This document shows, one piece after another, positions 1 to 9,110 of a stretch of 64,000 nt of DNA (position 1 is the first letter of the stretch; each line of letters opens with the position of its first letter). This stretch comes from Actinomadura harenae (GTDB lineage Bacteria; Actinomycetota; Actinomycetes; Streptosporangiales; Streptosporangiaceae). The DNA lies in assembly GCF_003696215.1 (NCBI RefSeq), contig NZ_RFFG01000032.1, positions 1 to 64,000 of the forward strand, given 5' to 3'. The position numbers and the translations under genes were made by a program. The notes beneath the pieces are model-generated. The model was not told where the DNA came from, did no database searches, and saw nothing but the letters and a program-made list of their open reading frames with translations.

Positions 1-1137
1 CTGCGTCCGGCCGGGGCCCCCGACGGCCTCCGGACCGCCGCCGCGCCCGAGCGGGCGACCGGCGTCGGGCGCACGGCCCGCACCGCCGCCGTCCCGGGGA
101 CGGACCCGGGATCGACCGCGTTCATCCTGTACACGAGCGGCACGACCGGCCCGCCGAAGGGCGTGCTGATCTCGCGCGCGGCGGTCGCCGCCGGGCTGGA
201 CGCGCTCGCCGAGGCCTGGGAGTGGACGCGCGACGACACCCTCGTGCACGGGCTGCCGCTGTTCCACGTCCACGGGCTGGTGCTCGGCGTGCTCGGGCCG
301 CTGCGGGTCGGGTCGCCGCTCGTCCACACCGGGCGGCCGAGCCCGGGGGCGTACGCGGACGCGGCGCGCGACGGCGGGACGCTGTTCTTCGGCGTCCCGA
401 CGGTGTGGTCGCGGATCGCCCGCGACCCCGGGGCCGCCGAGGCGCTGCGCGGGGCGCGGCTGCTGGTGTCGGGGAGCGCGCCGCTGCCCGTCCCGGTGTT
501 CGAGCGGATCGCGGAGCTCACCGGCCACCGCCCGGTCGAGCGGTACGGGATGACCGAGACGCTCATCACGGTCAGCGCCCGCGCGGACGGCGACCGGGTC
601 CCCGGCGCGGTCGGGTTCCCGCTGCCCGGCGTCCGCACGCGTCTGGCCGGCGAGGACGGCGAGCCCGTGCCCGCCGACGGCGAGACCCCCGGTGACCTGG
701 AGATCCACGCCCCGACGGTCTTCGACGGCTACCTCGGCCGCCCGGACGCCACCGCCGGGGCGTTCACCCCGGACGGCTGGTTCCGCACGGGCGACATCGC
801 GGTCGTCGATCCGGACGGGCGGCACCGGATCGTCGGCCGCGCGTCCACCGACCTGATCAAGAGCGGCGGCTACCGGATCGGCGCGGGCGAGGTCGAGAAC
901 GCCCTGCTCGCGCATCCCGGCGTCCGCGAGGCCGCCGTCGTGGGCGTCCCGCACGAGGATCTCGGCGAGCAGGTCGCCGCGTTCGTCGTCGCCGAGGACG
1001 GCGTCGGGGAGAAGGACCTGATCGACTTCGTCGCCGGGCGCCTCTCCGCGCACAAGCGGCCCCGGGCCGTCCATCTGGTGCCGTCCCTGCCGCGCAACGC
1101 CATGGGCAAGATCGTCAAGACCCGCCTGGCCCCCTGA
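1..1137 (+). CDS. matB: Malonyl-CoA synthetase-like acyl-CoA ligase (5' truncated by window edge)
   Basis: ATP-dependent acid:CoA ligase of the ANL superfamily. The frame is open from base 1, so the N-terminus lies outside the window. The P-loop TSGTTGPPKG is encoded near base 132. It is followed by LPLFHVHGLVLGVLGPL, RYGMTET, the GWFRTGD adenylate-binding motif, the hinge region KSGGYRIGAGE and the C-terminal catalytic lysine motif PRNAMGKIVKT. The HVHGL and KSGGYRIGAGEVENALL blocks closely match the malonyl-CoA synthetases (MatB) of Streptomyces, which make malonyl- or methylmalonyl-CoA for polyketide and lipid synthesis. Substrate is inferred from this resemblance; another short-chain acyl-CoA synthetase is possible. 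A GTG at 163 lies after the P-loop, so it cannot be the true start. Confidence 0.85.
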   Translation: MRPAGAPDGLRTAAAPERATGVGRTARTAAVPGTDPGSTAFILYTSGTTGPPKGVLISRAAVAAGLDALAEAWEWTRDDTLVHGLPLFHVHGLVLGVLGPLRVGSPLVHTGRPSPGAYADAARDGGTLFFGVPTVWSRIARDPGAAEALRGARLLVSGSAPLPVPVFERIAELTGHRPVERYGMTETLITVSARADGDRVPGAVGFPLPGVRTRLAGEDGEPVPADGETPGDLEIHAPTVFDGYLGRPDATAGAFTPDGWFRTGDIAVVDPDGRHRIVGRASTDLIKSGGYRIGAGEVENALLAHPGVREAAVVGVPHEDLGEQVAAFVVAEDGVGEKDLIDFVAGRLSAHKRPRAVHLVPSLPRNAMGKIVKTRLAP

Positions 1138-1215
1138 CCGGGCGACGACCAGAAGGGGTATTCGGGACGGAAACGTACATTCCACGCGGCGTGGCCGATA
1201 GGCTGAGGGCTCGAG

Positions 1216-2634
1216 ATGACTAGCACGCACGCCACCCCGGCCTCCGACCACGCCCATTCGCTGGAGCCCGTCCCGCCCGGGGCCCGCAGCTCGACCGCCC
1301 TCCACCAGTTCTGGATCTGGGCCGGCGCGAACATCGCCCCCATCAACTGGGTGCTCGGCGCCCTCGGCATCAAGCTCGGCCTGAGCCTCACCGACACCCT
1401 CCTCGTGCTGGTCGCCGGCAACGTCCTCGGGATGTCGGTGTTCGGGCTGTTCGTCCTGATGGGGCAGAAGACCGGCGTCACCCAGATGGTCCTCGCGCGG
1501 TCCGCGTTCGGCCGCCGCGGCGCGTACCTGCCGGCCGCGCTCCAGGGCGTGATGTCGGCGGGCTGGTGCGCGGTCAACACCTGGATCGTTCTGGACCTGG
1601 TGATGGCGCTGCTCGGGCAGCTCGGCGTCCACGGCGGCGGGACCGCCCTGAAGATCGTCGTCGTCCTCGTGATCATGGGCCTCCAGGTCGGGATCGCGGC
1701 GTCCGGCTTCAAGGCCATCGCCTCCTTCGAGAAGTGGACGGTCCCGATCACCCTCGTGGTGCTCGCCGCGATGACCGCCGTCGCCTGGACGAAGACCGGC
1801 GTGCACTGGGACTTCCCGGGCGCGCACCTCGGCGGCAAGGACCGGATCTCGGCCATGACGACGGTCATGACCGCGATCGGCGTCGGCTGGGGCATCACCT
1901 GGTTCGCCTACGCCTCCGACTACTCCCGGTTCGTCCCGCAGTCGGTGTCGCGGCGCAAGCTCTACTGGTCGAGCGTGCTCGGCCAGTTCGTCCCGGTCGT
2001 GTGGCTCGGCGCGCTCGGCGCGTCCCTCGCCACCGTCAGCCAGAGCACCGACCCCGGCAAGCTGATCGTCGACTCGTTCGGCGCCCTCGCGATCCCGGTG
2101 CTGCTGCTGGTCGTGCACGGCCCCATCGCGACGAACATCCTGAACGTCTACTCGTGCTCGCTGGCCGCCCAGACGGTCGACTGGAACGTGTCCCGCCGCG
2201 CCGTCTCCTACGGCGTCGGGATCTTCGCCGCCGCCTTCACGATCCTGCTGGTCTTCCAGGAGGACTTCGCGCACACCCTGGACGCCTGGCTCGCCGGGCT
2301 CGTCACCTGGGTCGTCCCGTGGGCCGCGGTCATGGCCGTCCACTTCTACGTCGTGAAGCGCCAGAACGTGGACATCGAGGCGCTGTACGACCCGCCCGGT
2401 TCGTCCCGGCTCGGCGACTTCCGCTGGGACGCGGTCGTCTCCTTCCTGCTCGGCGCCCTCGCCACCTGGACCTTCCAGTACGGCGTCCCGGTCGCCCTCC
2501 AGGGCCCCGGCGCCAAGGCGCTCGGCGGCATCGACCTCTCGTGGCTCGCGGGCGTGATCGTCGCCGGCGGCCTCTACCTGGTGCTGTCCCGCCGCCGCGC
2601 GGACGCCCTCGTCCCCGTTCGTTCGACCAGCTGA
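1216..2634 (+). CDS. codB: NCS1-family cytosine/purine permease
   Basis: Membrane permease importing cytosine or related nucleobases by cation symport. The 472-residue protein has about twelve hydrophobic segments, beginning at FWIWAGANIAPINWVLG (residue about 30), which is the typical NCS1 first helix. The motif WGITWFAYASDYSRFVP is characteristic of cytosine permeases. The ATG has a GAGGG ribosome site six bases upstream. It sits 11 bases upstream of a cytosine deaminase gene, reproducing the codBA operon order, so the pair probably imports and deaminates cytosine for pyrimidine salvage. Related NCS1 members carry hydantoin, allantoin or thiamine precursors; the neighbour argues for cytosine. 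Confidence 0.88.
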   Translation: MTSTHATPASDHAHSLEPVPPGARSSTALHQFWIWAGANIAPINWVLGALGIKLGLSLTDTLLVLVAGNVLGMSVFGLFVLMGQKTGVTQMVLARSAFGRRGAYLPAALQGVMSAGWCAVNTWIVLDLVMALLGQLGVHGGGTALKIVVVLVIMGLQVGIAASGFKAIASFEKWTVPITLVVLAAMTAVAWTKTGVHWDFPGAHLGGKDRISAMTTVMTAIGVGWGITWFAYASDYSRFVPQSVSRRKLYWSSVLGQFVPVVWLGALGASLATVSQSTDPGKLIVDSFGALAIPVLLLVVHGPIATNILNVYSCSLAAQTVDWNVSRRAVSYGVGIFAAAFTILLVFQEDFAHTLDAWLAGLVTWVVPWAAVMAVHFYVVKRQNVDIEALYDPPGSSRLGDFRWDAVVSFLLGALATWTFQYGVPVALQGPGAKALGGIDLSWLAGVIVAGGLYLVLSRRRADALVPVRSTS

Positions 2635-2645
2635 GGAGCCCATCG

Positions 2646-3929
2646 GTGAAGGTGATCCGGAACGTCCGCCTGATCGGCCGCGACGGCCTGTGGGACATCG
2701 AGGTCGAGGACGCCCGGATCGCCCGGATCGTCCCCGCGGGCGAGGGCACCGGCGACCTCCTCGCGGACGGCGCGGGCGGCCTCGCCTCGGCGCCGTTCGT
2801 CGAGCCGCACGTCCACCTGGACACCACCCTCACCGCGGGCGAGCCGCGCTGGAACGCGTCCGGCTCCCTGTGGGAGGGCATCGCCGTCTGGTCCGAACGC
2901 AAGCAATCCCTGACCAGGCAGGACGTCATCGACCGCGCCACCGAGGTGCTCCGCTGGTACGCCGCGAACGGCGTCCTGCACGTCCGCAGCCACGTGGACG
3001 TCACCGACCCCGGCCTGGTCGCCCTGGACGCCATGATCGAGGTCCGCGAGAACGTCCGCGACGTCGTGAACCTTCAGCTCGTCGCGTTCCCCCAGGAGGG
3101 CATCGTCTCCTTCGACGACGGACCGCAGCTCCTGGAGAAGGCGGCCGAGCGCGGCGTCGACGTGATCGGCGCCATCCCGCACTTCGAGGACACCCGCGAG
3201 GACGGCGTCCGCTCCCTCGAGATCGCCTTCGACATCGCCGAGCGGCACGGCCTGCTCCTCGACGCCCACTGCGACGAGATCGACGACGAGCAGTCCCGCT
3301 TCGTCGAGGTCCTCGCGACCCTCGCCCGCCGCGGCGGCCTCCGCGGCCGCGCCACCGCGTCCCACACCACGGCGATGGGCTCCTACAACGGCGCCTACTC
3401 CTACAAGCTCCAGCGCGTCCTGGCCCGCAGCGGCATCAACCTCGTCAGCAACCCCCTGGCCAACCTCTGCCTCCAGGGCCGCTTCGACGACTACCCCAAG
3501 CGCCGCGGCCTCACCCAGGTCAAGGAGATGCTCGCCGCCGGCGTCAACGTCGCCTTCGGCCACGACGACGTCATGGACCCCTGGTACCCCCTCGGCACCG
3601 CCTCGTCCCTCCAGGTCGCCTTGGTCGGCATCGCCGCCGCCCAGCTCACCGGCACCGCCGAGATCGACGAGGCCTTCCGCATGATCACCGACCGCGCCGC
3701 CCGCGTCCTCCACCTGGGCGACGCCTACGGCCTCGAGGAATCCCGCCCCGCCAGCCTCGTCATCCTCCCCGCGACGTCCCCCTACGACGCCATCCGCCGC
3801 CAGACCCGCCCCACCCACGTCATCTCCAACGCCCGCCTCATCGCCCGGACCCCCACCACCCCCACCCACCTCACCTGGCCCGACGAACCCCCGCGCCAGA
3901 TCACCTTCACCCACCCCACCGCCCCCTAA
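2646..3929 (+). CDS. codA: Cytosine deaminase (amidohydrolase superfamily)
   Basis: Metal-dependent deamination of cytosine to uracil in the cytoplasm. The GTG at 2646 was chosen because it follows a GAGGAG site just after the permease stop and gives 427 residues, the usual size for CodA. Seen in order: an N-terminal composite beta domain, the first metal-binding HxH in EPHVHLDTT (about residues 53-60), HCDEID with the metal-binding His and catalytic Glu, ASHTTAMGSYNG with the next His, and GHDDVMDPWYPLG with the catalytic Asp. These match bacterial CodA rather than other amidohydrolases such as isocytosine or creatinine deaminases. The reading frame continues far upstream inside the permease gene, but only as a shadow. 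Confidence 0.9.
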   Translation: MKVIRNVRLIGRDGLWDIEVEDARIARIVPAGEGTGDLLADGAGGLASAPFVEPHVHLDTTLTAGEPRWNASGSLWEGIAVWSERKQSLTRQDVIDRATEVLRWYAANGVLHVRSHVDVTDPGLVALDAMIEVRENVRDVVNLQLVAFPQEGIVSFDDGPQLLEKAAERGVDVIGAIPHFEDTREDGVRSLEIAFDIAERHGLLLDAHCDEIDDEQSRFVEVLATLARRGGLRGRATASHTTAMGSYNGAYSYKLQRVLARSGINLVSNPLANLCLQGRFDDYPKRRGLTQVKEMLAAGVNVAFGHDDVMDPWYPLGTASSLQVALVGIAAAQLTGTAEIDEAFRMITDRAARVLHLGDAYGLEESRPASLVILPATSPYDAIRRQTRPTHVISNARLIARTPTTPTHLTWPDEPPRQITFTHPTAP

Positions 3930-3947
3930 CTTCCCGCGTGTCCTGCC

Positions 3948-4730
3948 TCAAGTTCGTGCCAGGCACTTCGCGCAGTGGAGACAGATCGGATTTCTCCTGA
4001 CCCGGGGCCTCGTGATGTGGGAGACCGGAGTTAATGCCTGGGCGTCCAGGTAATCGCCGACACTGATCAGGTGGCCGATGACGCGAAGGACATCATCGGC
4101 GGGACGGCTCCGCACTTTCCGGAGGAGCGTCTCCGCGGCCTCACCGAAGCCTCGAGTGCGGCAGGCCTGGATTGCGGCAGCGGACTCGACCGCAGGTGCC
4201 TCGCCGCCGGCATAGTCCAGCATGCCCATGGCGTGCTCAAACCGGTCGTTGTCGAGGTGCACCGCGAGCTCGTCGACCGGCCAGCCCAGGTCCAGCTCCG
4301 AGTCGTTGCGCCGGTCCCAGCCGGGTACCGGGACCGGCGCACCACGCGGGATGCCGGTCCCGGCAACTGGCGCCGCCGGTCCCTCGCCTTGGAGGTCTTC
4401 AGCAGCCTCCGAGGCCGGCTTGGCGGCTGCGGCCAGGGCTTCCTCGTGAACTCTCTGAAGGAGGTCCTGCAGGTAGGCCTTGGTTATGGACTGCGGGCCA
4501 CTCAGCTGCTCTGCAAGTTCATGGACCTTGAGGACTGTCTCCCTGTCAACGAACCGGGTTTTGCCGCTTGCCAGCCGCTGGAGGGAGGCGCGTGAGCTGT
4601 GGATCAGGCGCGCGATGTCGCGGTATGTCCTGCCCGTCGCCTGCTTGAGATCCAGCACTGCCATCGCGAGTTCACGACGAGCTGGGGGAAGGTCGGGATC
4701 AAGCCCCTTCGAATAACCGCTTGGAGGCAT
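3948..4730 (-). CDS. Helix-turn-helix DNA-binding protein at the edge of the defence island
   Basis: Cytoplasmic HTH protein of 260 residues. The start at 4730 is supported by GAGGGAG five bases upstream; an extra in-frame Met at 4814 has no such site. Residues about 12-60 (PARRELAMAVLDLKQATGRTYRDIA, then SRASLQRLASGKTRF) form an HTH like those of many actinomycete regulators. The remainder is a helical region with no motif I recognise. It is transcribed divergently from the HNH/ParB/SNF2 genes, so it could regulate that module, but this is inference from position. The function of the C-terminal part is unknown. Confidence 0.6.
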   Translation of the reverse strand: MPPSGYSKGLDPDLPPARRELAMAVLDLKQATGRTYRDIARLIHSSRASLQRLASGKTRFVDRETVLKVHELAEQLSGPQSITKAYLQDLLQRVHEEALAAAAKPASEAAEDLQGEGPAAPVAGTGIPRGAPVPVPGWDRRNDSELDLGWPVDELAVHLDNDRFEHAMGMLDYAGGEAPAVESAAAIQACRTRGFGEAAETLLRKVRSRPADDVLRVIGHLISVGDYLDAQALTPVSHITRPRVRRNPICLHCAKCLART

Positions 4731-4975
4731 GAAACTCCCTCGGTATAGGGGATACCGGCTCAATCCTGACGGACGCCCATGACGGCTGGGAGTCTTTTGG
4801 TGAGGGAGGGACACTCCGGGACATGCGGTACATGGGATGCGGGGGGACGCACGCGAGACACCGAGAGACAGAAACGACTTCCAAGTAGCCGGGGTCTGGG
4901 CTTCTCTTGAGGGGCTGGGCGAGGCGAGCTCGCTGGCGAGGCCTGCGGGCCGTCGTACCCGAGGGAGTGATGTGC

Positions 4976-5662
4976 ATGGTGGAGCAGCCGTCCTGGAAGA
5001 GCGAGGGACTTGGCACGAAGAAGCGTGTCGCGCTGTGGCTGGTGCAGGAAGTGGGAGCCGGCAGTGTGTTCACGAAGGAGCAGCTGCGGGCTGCGTTCGA
5101 AGGGGTGAGCCAGGTCGACCGCAGGATGAGGGAGCTGCGGGATCACGGCTGGCAGATCGATACCAACCGGGAGGACCCCGCCCTGGACCCCAGCGAGCAC
5201 CGGTTTGTCAGTCAGGGAGTGCCGGTGTGGGAGCCTGGCATGGCAAGTCGTAAGCCGGCCGAGTCCGTCGGAGCGGCACAGCGCCGTGCCGTGCTGGTGA
5301 AGGACAACTACCTGTGCCGGACCTGCGGTATCGGCAACGGTGAAGCGTACGGCGACGACCACGGGGCAACCTCCCAACTGGACATCGCCCGCCGCAAGGT
5401 GCTCTTGCCCGAGGGCGACATCGAGGTGCAGCTGGTCACTGAGTGCAACCGGTGCCGCACCGGTGGCCGTGGCGAGTGCGACTTGGGAGCCTTTGGATCG
5501 GCGCTGGAGCAGCTGTCGCCGTATGAGCGGAAGATGCTGTTCAGCTGGATGGAACGGGACGCCCGGGCGTTCAACGAGGTCGAGAAGCTCTGGGGCGTCT
5601 ACCGCACCATGCCGGCGGCGGCGCGCGCCACGGCCCGCGAGATGTCTCTTGCCCACACCTGA
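4976..5662 (+). CDS. HNH-like zinc protein with winged-helix N-terminus (defence module gene 1)
   Basis: About 228 residues. Start at 4976 is favoured because GAGGGA lies nine bases upstream; an ATG at 4970 is also possible. Residues about 10-65 resemble a small winged helix (VDRRMRELRDHGWQIDTN). The C-terminal half has an HNH-type arrangement: RRAVLVKDNYLCRTCGIGNG, then LVTECNRCRTGG, giving two CxxC zinc pairs. The expected catalytic His on the intervening strand is not evident (the segment reads LDIARRKVLLPEGD). The nuclease site may therefore be degenerate or altered. It is followed at once by a ParB-like gene and an SNF2 helicase on the same strand. It may act as the DNA-recognition or nuclease part of that module. 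Confidence 0.55.
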   Translation: MVEQPSWKSEGLGTKKRVALWLVQEVGAGSVFTKEQLRAAFEGVSQVDRRMRELRDHGWQIDTNREDPALDPSEHRFVSQGVPVWEPGMASRKPAESVGAAQRRAVLVKDNYLCRTCGIGNGEAYGDDHGATSQLDIARRKVLLPEGDIEVQLVTECNRCRTGGRGECDLGAFGSALEQLSPYERKMLFSWMERDARAFNEVEKLWGVYRTMPAAARATAREMSLAHT

Positions 5663-5742
5663 GAGCTGATGCCGCCAGGGTTGCCCGTCAGGCACCCTTG
5701 GCTACGCCGTCATCCGCAAGCCACCCACGCGAAGGAACACAC

Positions 5743-7158
5743 ATGCCGATCAACTTCGGCCAGCCCCGAGAGGCCGCCGGCAACCGTGAGCTCGTTGCTC
5801 AGCGCCTGAAGGAACTGCGCGACGGGAGCGGGGTCCCGGAGACGCTGACCATCGAGTGGCGCGGAAAGCCCACCCACGTTGAGGTCATCGACATGCCGGT
5901 CGAGACCTTGCGCTACAACCCTGGCACGCACCGCATCCGCGCACAGCGCGCCTATGACCCGGCCCGGGACCGCGTTCTGGAAAAGGACCCCTGGAGTGAG
6001 GAGAGCCAGGACTATCTTCACTATCTTCTGAAGGCATTGCCGGCCGACCCTTCTAAGGTTGACAAGGCGTTCGATGATCTGACCGAGAGCCTGCGCGAGT
6101 ACCAGCAGAACGAACCCGGGCTGATCACCCGCGAAGGCATCCTCGTCAACGGCAACACCCGCCGCGCTGCCCTCAAGGACATCGGGCGTCCCAGCATGCG
6201 GGTCGGCGTCCTGCCGGAGAGCTGCGAGTGGAGCGATATCCATGCTGTGGAGCTCTCCCTCCAGCTTAGGCCGGATACGCGGCGAGACTATTCGTACATC
6301 AATCATCTGCTCGCCCTGGAGGAGCAGGTGAAGCTCGGAACATCAATGGCGGAGATCGCCCGTAGCTTTCATACAACGACACCAGCCTGCGATCGGGATC
6401 TGTGGGTTCTCGCTCAGCTGAGGGAGCTCCTCAGTCGCAGTGTCACCGGTGATATCTCCCTCCGGCTCATGGATTTCGAAGATGCCAAGGAGAGGTTTTT
6501 CGAGCTTTATCGCGCGTACAACACTGAACGTGCGCGTAACCAGGAGCGGGCCGATCTCATGAAAGAAGGGCGCCTGGCGGCCATTGTCCTCGAATTCGCC
6601 AAGACGGACGTCCGGTACATCCAGCCTGACTTCCATGATCGTTTCCTGGACCAGCGGCTCCCCGCAGAGCTCAGGCCGTCTCCGGTACAGGAGAAGACAG
6701 CCGTGGCCATACCTGGGCTAGGCCGCACGGTACAGGCCTCCGGCCCGAGAGTTTCCGCCGCCAAGGCGCTCACCGACTCCTTTCTGCGTGCCAGGGCTGT
6801 GAAGGCGGCTGGTTCCGCTGCAAGGCCCGAGGAGCAAGCGGCAGCGGCTGAGCTCTTCGAGAGCGCACGGAAGGTCTTCGATGAAGCGCTGGAATTCGCT
6901 GGGAAGGATGCCCGGCTCCGTAAGAAGCGCCTTGCTGCCCCGGATCGCGTCACCGATGCGTGCAAGGACTTGGAGCAATGCGTCACTGACCTTGTCCTTG
7001 CGCGTGGCAACGGGAGCTTGGACGAGGGGGCATTCGACGATGCTCTGCTTCAGATGCGCAGCGTGATGCGGCGCGTTGCCGTCGAAGCCGGTAAGAGCGT
7101 TCTGCTCCCTGGGGGCGGCTTGACCTGGCTCAATGAAGCCGTAGGGAAGAATCAGTGA
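5743..7158 (+). CDS. ParB/Srx-fold-like protein (defence module gene 2)
   Basis: A 471-residue soluble protein. The ATG at 5743 has GAAGGA six bases upstream, whereas an in-frame start at 5698 has none. An N-terminal stretch (about residues 30-160) contains VEVIDMPVETLRYNPGTHR and GLITREGILVNGNTRRAALKDIG, the pattern of ParB/sulfiredoxin-fold proteins, where the NGNTRR-type loop binds nucleotide (CTP in ParB; ATP or DNA roles in others). A helical region follows, with an HTH-like section (GTSMAEIARSFHTTTPACDRDLWVL). The gene's stop overlaps the helicase GTG by four bases, so the two are translationally coupled. It is far from any chromosome-partition context, so a role in defence or DNA modification is more likely than partition. 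Confidence 0.6.
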   Translation: MPINFGQPREAAGNRELVAQRLKELRDGSGVPETLTIEWRGKPTHVEVIDMPVETLRYNPGTHRIRAQRAYDPARDRVLEKDPWSEESQDYLHYLLKALPADPSKVDKAFDDLTESLREYQQNEPGLITREGILVNGNTRRAALKDIGRPSMRVGVLPESCEWSDIHAVELSLQLRPDTRRDYSYINHLLALEEQVKLGTSMAEIARSFHTTTPACDRDLWVLAQLRELLSRSVTGDISLRLMDFEDAKERFFELYRAYNTERARNQERADLMKEGRLAAIVLEFAKTDVRYIQPDFHDRFLDQRLPAELRPSPVQEKTAVAIPGLGRTVQASGPRVSAAKALTDSFLRARAVKAAGSAARPEEQAAAAELFESARKVFDEALEFAGKDARLRKKRLAAPDRVTDACKDLEQCVTDLVLARGNGSLDEGAFDDALLQMRSVMRRVAVEAGKSVLLPGGGLTWLNEAVGKNQ

Positions 7159-8978
7159 CAGCGACGCACACGGATCTGTCGCTCCGGATCGCCTTCGACG
7201 TGTCGCGGACCCGCGTGGTCCTGCGCACAGTGCCGGGGCACGAGAAGGATTTCGCGGCTCTTGCTGCAAGAATTGCCCCGGGTGGTCAACGCGGACCGTT
7301 GGTTGGCGAGTTTGACCTCGACGATTTCCTCGACCGCCTCATCGAACTCGGTTCCTGGCGTCATGAGGGTGTCGAGTGGGAGGACGCGCTTCTCCGGCTT
7401 GTCAACGGCGTCCTTGATGATGCGGAGCGGGCAGAGCAAACCCTCCATGAGGGCACTGGCAGCAACCAGGGCATAGTCGCGTCAGACGAGGTTCCGTCTC
7501 TCCTCGGAGACAACTGGGTTGGGGATCTCACTTCCTTTCAGCTTCGTGACATCGCTCGGCTGCTTTCGCTTGGCCATGGGGCGAACTTCAGTGTTCCTGG
7601 CGCAGGGAAAACTCGCGTCTCACTGGCGGTCTTTCACGCGATGCGTGAGCAGGGACTGGCCAAGCGCCTCTTGGTCGTCGGGCCCAAGTCTGCGTACGAG
7701 GCATGGCAGACCGAAGGGCAAGTTTGTTTCCGCACGCCGCCACGCACCGCTGTTATGGGCCGGAATCCCGACCAGGGAGCTGAAGTTCTCCTGGTTAACT
7801 ATGAGCGCCTGTCCAGGGCTGTCCCCGGCCTCATGTCGTGGCTCACCGCCGTGCCATCGATGCTTGTGCTCGATGAGGCTCACCGCATGAAGCTTGGCGC
7901 CAATGGGACCTACGGGTCAGCCTGCCTTGCCCTGGGGCCAGCTGCTGCCCGCCGCCTCATCCTCACTGGTACTCCGGCTCCGAATGGGGCCCGTGACCTT
8001 GAGAACCTGCTGTCGTTTGTCTGGCCGGGCCGCGGTAAGCGGGTAGTCTCCGACGCGGTGAGAGGCGGAGATCTGGCCTATGCCAGTAGTGTGCTGAGGC
8101 CATTGTTCACGCGCACCACCAAGAGCGAACTTGGGTTGCCTCCCTACAGGCCGAAGGTTCACTATGTGAGATTGCCGCCCATTCACCGGGAGGTCTACGA
8201 GGCACTGAAGGGTAATTTTTCCGCGCGAGCCGAGGCGTCCCGGAGTGACATCGAAGCGCTTGGGCGAGCCGCGCTCCGCCTGATCATGGCGGCAACGAGC
8301 CCCGCTCTGCTGACCGAGGGCAGCAGTCCGTACGAGCCGCTGGACCACCGGGTTCCCCCGTTGGAAGCTGCTCCCGATGATTCGCTGTACCAGCTCCTCC
8401 GTGACCTGCCTCGGTATGAACTCTCTCCGAAATTTCAAGAGGCCCTCCAGATTGTTGCCTCCAATGCACAGGCCGGCCGCAAGACGATCGTGTGGACGAC
8501 CTTTGTCCGCAACATCACGACCCTGGCTGAGCTTCTCGAGCCTTATGCCCCTGCTGTAGTTCACGGAGGAGTAGCTGACCGAGATGAGGAGATCCGGAGA
8601 TTTCGGGAAGATCCGGATTGTATGGTCCTGATATCAAATCCGGCGACTCTGGGTGAAGGGATAAGCCTGCATCAGGTTTGTCACGACGCAATTTATATTG
8701 ACCGCGACTTCATGGCCGGCAGATTCTTGCAGAGCCTCGACCGTATCCACCGCCTTGGCCTGGCCCCCGGGACCGAGACCCGGGTCACTGTTCTGGTCGC
8801 GGAAGGCACCATTGACGAAGTGGTTCAGCTGCGTCTTGATGAAAAACTCAAGTTCATGGGTAGCATCCTAGACGATCCCGAGGTGCGTCAGCTCGCCGAC
8901 CTCGTCGAGGAGCCAGCGGTTGGCGCTGGCCTCGACTTGGCGGATATCCGTGAACTCTTGAGCCATCTTGAGCAGTGA
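7155..8978 (+). CDS. SNF2/DEAH-type helicase-like ATPase (defence module gene 3)
   Basis: A 607-residue superfamily-2 ATPase that probably translocates on or remodels DNA. Visible motifs in order: a Q-motif-like region GDLTSFQLRDIARLLSLGHGANFS, Walker A VPGAGKT, Walker B DEAH in LVLDEAHRMK, motif III LTGTPAPN, then in the second RecA domain GEGISLHQV and motif VI QSLDRIHRLG, the SNF2-like Q..DRxHRxG variant. The GTG overlaps the preceding stop. Codon use is less GC-biased than in the flanking core genes. Comparable ATPases power several restriction-like defence systems. The combination with an HNH-like and a ParB-like partner is not a system I recognise. Confidence 0.8.
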   Translation: MTATHTDLSLRIAFDVSRTRVVLRTVPGHEKDFAALAARIAPGGQRGPLVGEFDLDDFLDRLIELGSWRHEGVEWEDALLRLVNGVLDDAERAEQTLHEGTGSNQGIVASDEVPSLLGDNWVGDLTSFQLRDIARLLSLGHGANFSVPGAGKTRVSLAVFHAMREQGLAKRLLVVGPKSAYEAWQTEGQVCFRTPPRTAVMGRNPDQGAEVLLVNYERLSRAVPGLMSWLTAVPSMLVLDEAHRMKLGANGTYGSACLALGPAAARRLILTGTPAPNGARDLENLLSFVWPGRGKRVVSDAVRGGDLAYASSVLRPLFTRTTKSELGLPPYRPKVHYVRLPPIHREVYEALKGNFSARAEASRSDIEALGRAALRLIMAATSPALLTEGSSPYEPLDHRVPPLEAAPDDSLYQLLRDLPRYELSPKFQEALQIVASNAQAGRKTIVWTTFVRNITTLAELLEPYAPAVVHGGVADRDEEIRRFREDPDCMVLISNPATLGEGISLHQVCHDAIYIDRDFMAGRFLQSLDRIHRLGLAPGTETRVTVLVAEGTIDEVVQLRLDEKLKFMGSILDDPEVRQLADLVEEPAVGAGLDLADIRELLSHLEQ

Positions 8979-9110
8979 GGTTTGGGTGACGAGTTTCCTT
9001 GCGTCTTTGGAGCGGCCCATAGAGTTGGAGCTCAACGAGGGGCTATGCATGGGGGTTGGCTGGCAGGCGGAGCATCGCGCCCGCTTGTTCCTGGTGGCGG
9101 CTTCGGCTGC

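Noticed and set aside
1566..2645. In-frame extension of the cytosine deaminase into the permease gene
   Set aside because: Arg/Pro-rich shadow; GTG 2646 with GAGGAG gives the standard CodA length.
5743..7158. Chromosome-partition ParB
   Set aside because: No ParA, parS cluster or origin genes nearby; the ParB/Srx fold is used in several DNA-modification systems.
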